Below, one piece after another: positions 10,972-19,603 of a stretch of 64,000 bases of DNA. The notes under the pieces are model-generated. The model made no database searches and was not told the origin of the DNA. It worked only from the letters and a program-made list of their open reading frames with translations. The DNA comes from Polaromonas vacuolata (GTDB taxonomy: Bacteria > Pseudomonadota > Gammaproteobacteria > Burkholderiales > Burkholderiaceae_C), in the NCBI RefSeq assembly GCF_012584515.1, contig NZ_CP051461.1, positions 1,793,501 to 1,857,500 on the forward strand, written 5' to 3'. How positions within the stretch are numbered: position 1 is the stretch's first letter; each line of letters begins with the position of its first letter. Made by a program: the position numbers and the translations under genes.

Positions 10972-13827
10972 ATGCCTGAAATCAATGTAACGCGTTTTCA
11001 CGTACTTCCAAGATCAGTTGTCGATGAAGTTGGAAAAACAAAAAATAAAAGCGACAAGCCGCTCTTGCCACTAACGCAGAGACCTACGGGAGAGATTGGA
11101 TCTCCAAAAAGTCATTCTGCAAAAGCAATAATGGTTAAGGTTGCTAAGCCTTCTGACATCAACGCAGCTGATAACCCCCTAGCGGCTAAAAAAGAAAAAA
11201 TTGAGGCGCAAATTCAGTCGCTACAAGATAGCGGTAACCGTACGTTAGGGGCTGAGTTTAAACATATCTTGTCGGGAATTACGCGGGCTCACGACTTAGT
11301 TAATGACGATACATACCTGACCAATGAGGAACAAATCGGACTATTAAAAAGCAAGGTTGCTGAGCTTGAACGAAAAATTTCTGACCTCAAGCAAACTGCT
11401 GACATAAATTTCCAAGTACCAGATGAGCAATCGAAAGAAACTCAGGGTATCAAAAACGAATTAATAGCCTGGGCAACTGACACTATTGCTAAGCTCAATG
11501 CAAATATTCAATATCTCAATACTAATCAAAGTTCTAGCGTTTATACAAAAGAAAATCTTTTTAAAAGTAAGGCAATTATTTCTGAGGCAGCAATACAAGT
11601 CTTAGACGCACAAATAAAAATACAAGAACAGAAAGCCAGTACTGTTTTAGAAAGTTGTAAAGGTGGGGAAAATGCAAGCAAGCTACCTCAAAATGTCGCT
11701 GATGAACTGAAAACTATCTTCTCTGGAATAGAAAAACTTAAAGAAGCTAAAGAAAAATTCAAAAAACGAATTGATTATTTAAATAATGGTGGAGGCGTCA
11801 ATTCAGCCAACTTAAAATCTATTGTCCTCAATCCAAAAACTATTTTGGGTGCGGAAAAAAGTATTGGTAAATGGGATAAATTTAAAGATTTTCTTCATGA
11901 TAAATCTAGTTATTTTTCTAATACAAAAACATCGGCGGCTTTAGCTCAATATAGAAAAAATCTGCTTGAAGGTACAAGTTTTAACTGCGCAACACCTGAA
12001 ATAACCGAGCAAACAATAGTCACCAAAGCCCTTGAATCTATTTTTAAATCGGCTGGCATTAAAAACGGGAAAAAGATAGTCAAACACGAGCTCCATGCCA
12101 AGGAAGTAAGCGTTATTAATAGCCGAGAAGCAATGACCATAACCAAGAGTCTGTCACTGAAATTCGGTGATAAGTTTGTAAGCTGCACCAGCACTATTTC
12201 ACACGCAGCCAATCTTTCCGAAGGCTTTAAAAAGAAATATAACGGTCAGGTTGTTTGTTCACATTCAATCCACGAACATCAAAAAGCTGCTGCTCTGGCT
12301 CAAACTCAAATAAAGATTCCTAATGCAGAAGGTATAGAAGAAGTTGCATTTTCTGGACTAAGGCACGGCGCACTTTGTGCATTCGGATGGACGAAAGAGG
12401 GTGTCGCTGGAATGACGGATAAAGAGCTAGGTGGAGAGCTCAGATCATTAGCCGGACAAATGAAACAATCATCAAAGCAAGGGGGAATTGGTTTTAAGTT
12501 GTCAGAAAAATATGCAAAATGCTCGGATGAAGTGATTGGTAAAAAACTTCGTAGCGATATCTTTGCAATGTCAATGCTGAGGAAACAAGCCAATATTAAT
12601 CGCGCGCGTGACCTCCTTGAAGCGGCGATTACTACAAATCCAAAATTAATGGCTCAAATAAATAAGATTAAACAGAGTCCAAGCTCGAGCGAAAGTAAGT
12701 CTGGCCAGATACAGTTACCGACAAAGATAAATCTCGGTGAATTAAATATTAATTCAATCTCGTTGCTCACACCTGACGGCCTAAGAAGCGGCGTTAACGA
12801 CAACGAAAAAATGATGTCAAAAGAGCAGACTGAAGCACTTAAATTTCTAGAACAAAATCCAGGTCAAATATTTTTAATCGATGGCGTCGAAGTTAGCGTG
12901 AGCCCCAAGGTTTCCGCATTTAGTTTTGCTGTTAATGCAGGCGGTGTGGGTACAGGTTCACATCTAAATTTAGTATCAGGTCATGCAGATACCAGGGCTC
13001 AAAATGACGAAGGCTTTACTAATTTAATGGGTAAAGATTTCTCTAAAATTCCACGCGATAGTCAAAAAGATAATTTTAACTTTTTAGGTCAAGTTGGATA
13101 CTTTATCAAGGCTCAGAATACTGAAATAACAAGACTTAGAAATTTACTCGATTCCACGGATTTTCAAAAGAAACCTTCCGAGGATGAAAGAAATAAAGTA
13201 ATAAATGATCTTGTAAAAATAGCACAAGACATATCGGCGGTAAAAAAACTTTCTTTGCAATGTGCCGAAATCTACACCTCAAAAGGATTTCTTGATGCGG
13301 GAACTGAGCCGTATAAATTAGTCTCACGCCTTGCGCTACTTAGTTATATGGTCAGCGGTCAGCCATTTTTTAATTGCAAAAGCGGTAAGGACAGAACTGG
13401 CATGCTAGATGTTCAAGCCAAGTTTTTAGCTGTGCAATATAAGACTACTGGCGAGATACCTGATTACGATAGAGAGCGTTCCACTTCAGAAAAAACCCAG
13501 TTAAGAGCCATGATGGCTGAAGGTGGGAACCATGAGGTGCAACAAGCTTATACCGGCTATCCTGGATTTAAACTTTATCTGAACTTATTGCAGAAAAATA
13601 AAAAAGCAGATGCCTTACACGCTGAATTAGGTGGCGGGCCTGCGCTGACAAGAAGTCAAAAATTAGCCGTAGAAAACAGAGCAACAGCAGACATTCGGAA
13701 AAAAAATCCTCTTGCTACTCAAGCCCATATACGAACAGCAGTTGCAGCTGCACTCAGAAATGAGCTCTTAGCCGTGAAAAATAGGACTGCAATATTAGTC
13801 GGTGCATCCGCTTTTACGGCTTCCTAA
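10972..13827 (+). CDS. SopB/IpgD-family inositol phosphate phosphatase, predicted type III secretion effector
   Basis: Predicted phosphoinositide/inositol phosphatase injected into eukaryotic cells. The last 500 or so residues of this 951-residue protein match the SopB/IpgD family in order: FSGLRHGALCAFG (460-472; family FSGIRHGVISAYG), ISLLTPDGL (596-604), FSFAVNAGG (650-658), EPYKLVSRLALL, the catalytic P-loop CKSGKDRTGM with Cys802 and Arg808, and NHEVQQAYTGYPG near 853. The P-loop has the CX5R form with the Lys typical of the family. The N-terminal 400 or so residues are mostly helical and coiled-coil-like and far longer than in SopB (561 aa) or IpgD (538 aa). ATG 10972 is preferred; GTG 10921 is possible. 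No Sec signal peptide is seen, as expected for a type III substrate. The gene is strongly AT-rich beside its neighbours, suggesting transfer. A CesT-type chaperone gene follows after 13 bp. Function is inferred; no secretion apparatus is in view. Confidence 0.9.
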   Translation: MPEINVTRFHVLPRSVVDEVGKTKNKSDKPLLPLTQRPTGEIGSPKSHSAKAIMVKVAKPSDINAADNPLAAKKEKIEAQIQSLQDSGNRTLGAEFKHILSGITRAHDLVNDDTYLTNEEQIGLLKSKVAELERKISDLKQTADINFQVPDEQSKETQGIKNELIAWATDTIAKLNANIQYLNTNQSSSVYTKENLFKSKAIISEAAIQVLDAQIKIQEQKASTVLESCKGGENASKLPQNVADELKTIFSGIEKLKEAKEKFKKRIDYLNNGGGVNSANLKSIVLNPKTILGAEKSIGKWDKFKDFLHDKSSYFSNTKTSAALAQYRKNLLEGTSFNCATPEITEQTIVTKALESIFKSAGIKNGKKIVKHELHAKEVSVINSREAMTITKSLSLKFGDKFVSCTSTISHAANLSEGFKKKYNGQVVCSHSIHEHQKAAALAQTQIKIPNAEGIEEVAFSGLRHGALCAFGWTKEGVAGMTDKELGGELRSLAGQMKQSSKQGGIGFKLSEKYAKCSDEVIGKKLRSDIFAMSMLRKQANINRARDLLEAAITTNPKLMAQINKIKQSPSSSESKSGQIQLPTKINLGELNINSISLLTPDGLRSGVNDNEKMMSKEQTEALKFLEQNPGQIFLIDGVEVSVSPKVSAFSFAVNAGGVGTGSHLNLVSGHADTRAQNDEGFTNLMGKDFSKIPRDSQKDNFNFLGQVGYFIKAQNTEITRLRNLLDSTDFQKKPSEDERNKVINDLVKIAQDISAVKKLSLQCAEIYTSKGFLDAGTEPYKLVSRLALLSYMVSGQPFFNCKSGKDRTGMLDVQAKFLAVQYKTTGEIPDYDRERSTSEKTQLRAMMAEGGNHEVQQAYTGYPGFKLYLNLLQKNKKADALHAELGGGPALTRSQKLAVENRATADIRKKNPLATQAHIRTAVAAALRNELLAVKNRTAILVGASAFTAS

Positions 13828-13840
13828 ACCGGAGCTAATA

Positions 13841-14299
13841 ATGGACAAATTCCATACCGCTGAAATATTGATTCATGACTTTTCTACTCGACATGGTATT
13901 GAAGTTTCATTTTCAGAAAATGGTATTTTCGGAATTTTATTAGACGAAAAAGTTCATATCACTTTGCGTTTTGAGCCTGAATATGGCGCTTTGCTACTGC
14001 ATGCACCGGTTGGCCGAATGCCGGCAAGTGACTCGCCTGGTTACTGTGAATTTTTGACCGACATACTGACTGCTAATTACTTGTGGAAGGGGGGCGATGG
14101 CTTGACGCTGTCGCTTGCTCTGGATGTTTTGTATGCTCAGAAGTTATTAATCATTAGCAATTTGGCAGTCAATGATCTGGATAATCATTTGTTTAGTGCA
14201 GCCAAGACTGTGCTGACTTGGCGGGATAAGTTAATGCCTGACGATACGCTTGATGTGGCTCCGCCCTCTGAGTGGAAAGGCGTGATTAATTACGGTTGA
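13841..14299 (+). CDS. CesT/Tir-family type III secretion chaperone
   Basis: Small (152 aa), acidic product with the layout of class I type III chaperones: N-terminal helix LIHDFSTRHGIEVSF, a central beta sheet with FGILLDEKVHITLRF and GALLLHAPVG, the helix CEFLTDILTANYLWKGGDG, and a final beta/helix segment. The segment around residues 71-94 (LLTANxFW..G-type motif followed by LTLSLALD) is the most recognisable CesT-like element. GGAG at 13831-13834 is a good ribosome-binding site for ATG 13841; an in-frame codon at 13802 overlapping the effector is rejected. In Shigella (ipgD-ipgE) and Salmonella (sopB-sigE) the chaperone also lies immediately downstream of the effector, so the pairing is supported by both fold and context. 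It probably binds the effector N-terminal region. Confidence 0.85.
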   Translation: MDKFHTAEILIHDFSTRHGIEVSFSENGIFGILLDEKVHITLRFEPEYGALLLHAPVGRMPASDSPGYCEFLTDILTANYLWKGGDGLTLSLALDVLYAQKLLIISNLAVNDLDNHLFSAAKTVLTWRDKLMPDDTLDVAPPSEWKGVINYG

Positions 14300-14504
14300 G
14301 GTTTTAGCGCTGACAAGCTCAGAATAAAAGTTTTTATCCTTTGAGCGTTGTGCGGCTAATTTATGACGCCCTAGATTTTTTGAGGACCGCTTAAGAAAAA
14401 TCGCCGAGACGGTTTGATTTTGAAAGTCAAGTCTAGAGTTTTTATTAAGTAAAGGCCGGCACTAGTCGACTCGTCTAGCTGCCTAGCCTTACCTAGTTTT
14501 AAGA

Positions 14505-16211
14505 TTACATCAGCGGATCACTCACACCCAGTACGTAAACCGAGATCATGGCGATTAAACCAGCCATCAGTAAGTAATAGATGGTGGGAATAATCGTCAT
14601 ACGCAGCACTCGGCCTTCGCGTCCCAGCAAACCAACCGTAGCTGATGCGGCCACAATATTGTGAATGGCAATCATATTGCCGGCGGCAGCGCCCACCGCT
14701 TGTGAAGCGACCAGCATGGCGGTCGATACGCCCAACAGGTGTGCAGTATCAAACTGAAATTGCGCCATCATCAAATTTGACACGGTGTTTGAGCCCGCAA
14801 TGAAGGCGCCCAGTGCGCCGACTGAGGCCGCAAAAAATGGGTAAACACCACCCACACTATGTGCCACTAGTTCAGCCATAGCCCTAGGCATAGACGGCAA
14901 ATCGCCCATATTCACGCCTGAATTAATCAAAATTCTCACCATAGGAATGGTGAAAATAAGCACAAAACCGGTACCTAGCAAGGTTCGTGAGGATTCTGTG
15001 ACGGCTGCCGTGAATTTGAGCATAGAAACGCGTTGCAGCAGGACGGTGGCTAACACCACCATCACCATGATGCCGCCTGGCAGATAGAGAAACTGAATAT
15101 TGCCGGAAACGCCGGTCTCACCCATGATGTTGCTCCAGCCCAGCACCAGGTGCGAGGTAAAGAAGGCTTTAACGTCTGCATTGACGCGCGAGAGCACCAG
15201 TATTGCTGCCAGTAGCAAATACGGTAGCCAAGCCAGTCCTATAGACATGGGTAACTTATCCGTCAGTTTTTCAAGCTTAATTTCAATGCTGCCCATCCAT
15301 TCCACCGGCCAGTCTTTGGCATCGGCAAAATCCCAGATTTTCTTAGGCATTAAAAAGCCTGCTTTAGCTGCTGGCACAACAATTAAAAGGCCGACTAAAG
15401 CACCCAATAAGGATGGAAATTCAGGGCCTAAGAAAACGCCTGCCGCCGCATAAGGCAGCACAAATGCCAAGCCGGCGAAGATAGCAAATGGGGCGACTGC
15501 AAAGCCTTCAGCCCAAGACTTGTTACGACCAAAAAATCGCGTCAGCATCACGCACATGAACAGTGGCATCAAGATACCAATAATCGCGTGAGTGATGGCT
15601 ACTTGGGATGTGATCAAGTGATAAAAAGTATTCCAGTCTGAACCGTTAGCAAGCAAGGTCTCACTAATGCCAGATTTATTCAGTCCGCCAGACACGCCCA
15701 CCACAATCGGTGTGCCGACGGCGCCAAAGGAGACTGGCGTGGACTGCACCATCATGCCAATCAGGACCGCGCCCATGGCGGGAAAGCCCAACGCCACCAA
15801 CAAGGGTGCGGCCACAGCTGCTGGAGTACCAAAGCCAGACGCACCTTCAATAAAGCAACCAAACAGCCACGCCACAATAATGGCTTGGATCCTACGATCC
15901 GGACTGATGTTTGAGAAACCACTGCGCATCGATGTGATCGCACCAGAGTGCTTGAGGGTATTGAGCAGCAAAATAGCGCCGAAAATAATCCAGAGAATTC
16001 CGCCCGTCAGAATCAAGCCTTGCAGGCTAGACGCTATCACGCGGTTGGCGGTCATATCCCAAGCTGTTAGTGCGATCACTATCGTCACACCAAGGCAAAC
16101 CGGCATGGCGTATTTCGCTGGCCAATTAAATCCGACAAGCAAAATAGCGGCCAGAACAAGCGGCGCGAAGGCCAAAAGGGAAAGCAAGGTTTGGTCCAAC
16201 ATCAACTCCAT
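14505..16211 (-). CDS. lldP: L-lactate/glycolate permease (LldP/GlcA family)
   Basis: Proton-coupled uptake of L-lactate, D-lactate or glycolate across the inner membrane (lactate permease family). The 568-residue product has 12 or more hydrophobic segments and the family stretches FIEGASGFGTPAAVAAPLLVAL, MMVQSTPVSFGAVGTPIVVG and GAFIAGSNTVSNLMMAQFQ (shown in part). LldP is 551 and GlcA 560 residues in E. coli; the sequence does not let me separate lactate from glycolate preference. The start is ATG 16211, or possibly ATG 16202 three codons later. No lactate dehydrogenase or glc regulator gene is nearby. An inverted repeat lies about 40 bp upstream (16249-16270). Confidence 0.9.
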   Translation of the reverse strand: MELMLDQTLLSLLAFAPLVLAAILLVGFNWPAKYAMPVCLGVTIVIALTAWDMTANRVIASSLQGLILTGGILWIIFGAILLLNTLKHSGAITSMRSGFSNISPDRRIQAIIVAWLFGCFIEGASGFGTPAAVAAPLLVALGFPAMGAVLIGMMVQSTPVSFGAVGTPIVVGVSGGLNKSGISETLLANGSDWNTFYHLITSQVAITHAIIGILMPLFMCVMLTRFFGRNKSWAEGFAVAPFAIFAGLAFVLPYAAAGVFLGPEFPSLLGALVGLLIVVPAAKAGFLMPKKIWDFADAKDWPVEWMGSIEIKLEKLTDKLPMSIGLAWLPYLLLAAILVLSRVNADVKAFFTSHLVLGWSNIMGETGVSGNIQFLYLPGGIMVMVVLATVLLQRVSMLKFTAAVTESSRTLLGTGFVLIFTIPMVRILINSGVNMGDLPSMPRAMAELVAHSVGGVYPFFAASVGALGAFIAGSNTVSNLMMAQFQFDTAHLLGVSTAMLVASQAVGAAAGNMIAIHNIVAASATVGLLGREGRVLRMTIIPTIYYLLMAGLIAMISVYVLGVSDPLM

Positions 16212-16845
16212 TTTTTAGTCTCTTTATTTTTAGCGCGCTTATCTGGACGATAGACATGAGGAGGTCTATCACTGCGTAGCGAATTAATCGCTTCGGCTAA
16301 CCGCTATTTAATGTTCCCAAATCACCATAGCATGCGGATTTGCGTGAATCGCTAGGTTGTCTTTTTTACAGATGCATTTCTGAATGAAAAAATAGTCTGA
16401 TTTTTCTAATCAGCTTGCACTTTTTAATGACTAACGCCACCAATAGCCTTAGTCAAATCAAAATTTTTTGTCTGATTACAAATATGTTTTTCTAAAACGT
16501 TGTTTTGCTTTTACTTACAAAAATACCTATTGATTTCATCGAAACGGGTAGTTTCTATACAGTTATAGTTATTTTTAATGCTCGATATTTCAATCTGCTT
16601 TTAAACGAGTTCAGATTTTTTTTAATCTAGCATTCGTGCGCTTTTATGCGGCCTTGTGAATACTTATGTGTTCTTAACTACTCTTAAGTGCGCTGGTTTT
16701 TTAGTCAATAACTCGATTAAAAATGTTGCACATAATCATTTGACGAAAGTAGACGGGTATTAATCAAATTGTCAAAATTTGAAGCCTGCCCGTTTAAGAT
16801 CCACTGGCTATTTTGCCAATCAATCCCAACACACTGGAACTCACT
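16212..16845. other. AT-rich intergenic region between lldP and the HiPIP gene
   Basis: This 634-bp stretch has no coding frame of note. It contains a perfect 7-bp inverted repeat GATAGAC/GTCTATC (16249-16255 and 16264-16270, 8-bp spacer) just upstream of lldP, several T/A tracts, and a TTGACG hexamer about 105 bp before the HiPIP start without a convincing -10 partner. It should carry the two divergent promoters. I see no tRNA or small RNA signature. Confidence 0.5.
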
Positions 16846-17151
16846 ATGAACAGCCGCCGCCAATTCATTACCCAAATCAGCCTTGGAGGCACAGCACTGC
16901 TGGCCGGTAACGCTTTTTCCCAAGGTGCCATGGTTTCAGAGACCGACGCCCAAGCCAAAGGCCTAGGTTACGCCGCTGATACGACCAAGGTCGATGCCAA
17001 AAAATATCCAAAACACGTCGCTACCCAGAACTGCGCTAACTGCCAGTTGTATCAAGGTAAAGCGGGTGAAAAAGCCGGTGGTTGCCCGCTGTTCGCCGGT
17101 AAGCAAGTCACTGCCATCGGCTGGTGCAGCGCTCACGTTAACAAAGCATAA
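16846..17151 (+). CDS. High-potential iron-sulfur protein (HiPIP), Tat-exported
   Basis: Small periplasmic electron carrier with one [4Fe-4S] cluster. The 101-residue precursor starts MNSRRQFITQISLGG, a twin-arginine signal peptide with Arg4-Arg5, followed by a hydrophobic stretch ending near NAFSQG. The mature part carries the four cluster cysteines at 63, 66, 80 and 94 (CANC, GGCPLF, GWCSAH), the classic C-x2-C-x13-C-x13-C spacing. ATG 16846 is chosen over an in-frame ATG at 16813 because only it places the twin arginines at the N-terminus. Monocistronic: a strong terminator follows at 17214-17246. Confidence 0.95.
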   Translation: MNSRRQFITQISLGGTALLAGNAFSQGAMVSETDAQAKGLGYAADTTKVDAKKYPKHVATQNCANCQLYQGKAGEKAGGCPLFAGKQVTAIGWCSAHVNKA

Positions 17152-17209
17152 ATGCTGACCTAATATTTATCTGAGCGTCTTGCCTGTCAAGGCGGCGCCA
17201 TTTAATACA

Positions 17210-17246
17210 AAAACCCCGCAACTATTTCTAGTTGCGGGGTTTTTGC
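17210..17246. terminator. Bidirectional rho-independent terminator
   Basis: Perfect 11-bp arms CCCCGCAACTA (17214-17224) and TAGTTGCGGGG (17229-17239) with a 4-nt loop. A T tract follows on plus and an A tract precedes, so it can end both the HiPIP transcript (plus) and the serA transcript (minus). Confidence 0.92.
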
Positions 17247-17293
17247 TTTTTTATCGCTTGCCGACTGTTTTATTCGGTTAAAGATTTATGCTT

Positions 17294-18523
17294 TTAATAC
17301 AGAACACGTGCGCGCAGTGTTCCCGTCACTTCAAGTAACTTTGTTAAAGCGACTTCTGAACAAGCGGCATCTATATCAATCACCACGTAGCCCACGTCTT
17401 CGTTGGTTTGCAGATATTGCGCGGCAACGTTGATGTGATTGGTGGCAAAAATTTGATTGATTTCATACAAAACGCCTGGCACGTTGCTGTGTATGTGCAG
17501 CAAGCGGTGTTTACCAGGATGTGAGGGAAGAGCCATTTCGGGGAAATTAACGGACGAAATAGAGGTGCCGTTATCGCTGTACTTGACCAGTTTTTCAGCC
17601 ACTTCAATACCAATATTTTCTTGTGCTTCTACTGTCGATCCACCCACATGCGGCGACAAAATGACATTGTCCATACCGCGCAATGGCGACTCAAACATGT
17701 CTTTATTACTGCGCGGCTCGGTTGGGAAGACATCGACTGCCGCGCCCAAAAGTTTTTTCTCGCGCAAAGCTTGTGCCAGAGGCTCTATTTCAACCACTGA
17801 GCCGCGTGATGCGTTGATGAATATACTGCCAGGCTTCATGGCCGCGATTTGCTCTGCGCCTATCATCCATTGGGTCGCATCTGTTTCTGGCACATGCATG
17901 CTGATGACGTCAGATTGCGCCAGCAACTCTTTCAAACTACCTAACTGACGTGCGTTGCCTAGTGCGAGTTTGGTAACAATATCAAAAAACACCACTTTCA
18001 TGCCTAAGGCTTCGGCCAGCACTGAAAACTGTGTGCCTATAGAGCCGTAACCCACAATACCCAGAGTTTTACCGCGTATTTCAAAGGAGTTATCAGCCGA
18101 TTTGAGCCAGCCGCCGCGGTGTGCAACCGCATTTTTTTCGGGTATGCCGCGCAGCAAAAGAATGGCTTCGGCCAGAACCAACTCGGCTACCGAGCGGGTA
18201 TTGGAAAAAGGTGCGTTGAATACTGCAATACCGAGCTTGCGCGCTGCTTGTAAATCGACTTGGTTGGTGCCAATGCAAAAGCAGCCAACGGCGATGAGCT
18301 TGTGCGCGTGAGAGAAAACCTCGGCAGTTAATTGCGTACGTGAACGAATGCCGACGAAATGTACGTCTGCAATTTTAATTTTGAGTTCTTCGTCACTAAG
18401 TGCGCCGGATAAGGTTTCTATCTGGCTATAGCCTGCGTCGCGCAGTACTTGGACAGCGGAAGGATGAACACCCTCGAGAAGTAAAAACTTTAATTTAGCT
18501 TTGTCGGTAGAAGTTTTTTTCAT
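17294..18523 (-). CDS. serA: D-3-phosphoglycerate dehydrogenase SerA
   Basis: First enzyme of serine biosynthesis: oxidises 3-phosphoglycerate to 3-phosphohydroxypyruvate with NAD+. The 409 residues match E. coli SerA (410). Visible are the Rossmann motif GIVGYGSIGTQ, the substrate segment NAPFSNTRSVAELVL, the catalytic Arg in NASRGSVVE, the Glu in VFPTEP and the His in LSPHVGGST, then a C-terminal ACT domain (LLHIHSNVPGVLYEINQIF) that mediates serine inhibition in this SerA type. Start ATG 18523 (MKKTSTDKAKLKFLLLEG) is preferred over an upstream codon at 18613. Confidence 0.95.
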   Translation of the reverse strand: MKKTSTDKAKLKFLLLEGVHPSAVQVLRDAGYSQIETLSGALSDEELKIKIADVHFVGIRSRTQLTAEVFSHAHKLIAVGCFCIGTNQVDLQAARKLGIAVFNAPFSNTRSVAELVLAEAILLLRGIPEKNAVAHRGGWLKSADNSFEIRGKTLGIVGYGSIGTQFSVLAEALGMKVVFFDIVTKLALGNARQLGSLKELLAQSDVISMHVPETDATQWMIGAEQIAAMKPGSIFINASRGSVVEIEPLAQALREKKLLGAAVDVFPTEPRSNKDMFESPLRGMDNVILSPHVGGSTVEAQENIGIEVAEKLVKYSDNGTSISSVNFPEMALPSHPGKHRLLHIHSNVPGVLYEINQIFATNHINVAAQYLQTNEDVGYVVIDIDAACSEVALTKLLEVTGTLRARVLY

Positions 18524-18898
18524 GTGATGCCGGGCATTCTTGGTGTTTGGAAGTAAATTATTAAGCAAACCGCTGCTGGCGCGCAGGCTGAACTGCGTTG
18601 ACCTTTTGTACAAGCGGGCATGTAGAAATGAAATGGCGCATTACTTTAATGCTTGAACGAAGGGTTAAAACGGTCTGTCTAACGCCTATTTCTTTGGCAG
18701 TTAAGGCTAAGCTTTTATTGTCTCTTTAGCCAGATGTTGGCCTCAGCGTCAGTGATGACCACTACCTATTAAAAGCATAAATGTTTATCGCTTTAAATCT
18801 TTTCTAAAGATGAGGTTTATTAAATTTTCATCTGGGGGTGGGCTGTAAAAATGTCGACCTTTAAGCGTATTGCAGTTTAAAAGTTGACCATTCTTTCC
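18524..18898. other. Intergenic region upstream of serA
   Basis: This 375-bp gap separates two minus-strand genes and should hold the serA promoter and the end of the membrane-protein transcript. A short palindrome ATCTTT-TCT-AAAGAT occurs near 18800. No gene, terminator or RNA element was recognised. Confidence 0.4.
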
Positions 18899-19390
18899 TT
18901 AGAGCTTGACTGCTAGGCTACCGTTAGTTTCAAGTCTGTCTTGTAATTGACCAATGTATGCAGCGGTTGCATTATCCGATTGCTCAATGCGTTGGGACAG
19001 ATTAAGTTGGGTTTTGGCCAAGCTTTCGGTAAACGCTAAAACATTGGCCGCGTCGCGTTCTGCCACCGCTAAGTCTGACGCTTTCATCGCACGTTGCAAT
19101 TCTATAAAGCGTGATGACTCGGCTTTATCAGCCAAATTGCGTTGAACTTCTAAGTCACGCGCATATTTGCGTGTTTGGATTAGGTTGGCGCTTTCTATAT
19201 AAACCGTACTGATCAAAAAGCCGACCAAGGCCACCACTAGTAATCCCAGCAAAATAAGACCTAAAGGCAGTTGTACTGTGGACACCCCGACACTGAGTAC
19301 GCTGACGCGCGTGAATTCATCGATATTGAGGGCAGTAAATGCCGCTACTAGAGCGATGCCAATGATTAAAAGAGTGGTTTTGATTCGCAT
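18899..19390 (-). CDS. LapA-domain-like inner membrane protein
   Basis: 163-residue protein with two predicted membrane segments (about 5-22 and 42-64) joined by a short periplasmic loop (NIDEFTRVSVLSVGVSTVQLPLG), then a cytoplasmic helical, coiled-coil-like tail of about 90 residues rich in Ala, Glu, Lys and Gln. This layout resembles LapA (DUF1049), which in E. coli works with LapB in controlling LPS synthesis, but no lapB lies beside it and the tail is longer than in LapA. Assignment is tentative. ATG 19390 is preferred over an upstream in-frame codon at 19543 because it starts directly at the first membrane segment. Confidence 0.6.
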   Translation of the reverse strand: MRIKTTLLIIGIALVAAFTALNIDEFTRVSVLSVGVSTVQLPLGLILLGLLVVALVGFLISTVYIESANLIQTRKYARDLEVQRNLADKAESSRFIELQRAMKASDLAVAERDAANVLAFTESLAKTQLNLSQRIEQSDNATAAYIGQLQDRLETNGSLAVKL

Positions 19391-19603
19391 GGTTTGAGTC
19401 CTTCTTGTGGGGCTGTTTAGCTTGAAAAATCTGTCTAATTGGCTTCCTAGAGTGTCACTCAATGTTAGGTTTTTCGCTGTGGGACAATAACTTTTTTTCG
19501 CGTCGGAAGCTAAAATTTTTGCTAAAACCATGCCTAAAATCATGCCAAAAATTACGTCTATTGAGTAGCTCCGACGCGCCCGTAGCTAAAGCCATCATCT
19601 TAT

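Noticed and set aside
15667..16218. Plus-strand frame opposite lldP
   Set aside because: Antisense of a membrane-protein gene; Pro/Thr/Ala-rich composition typical of such shadows.
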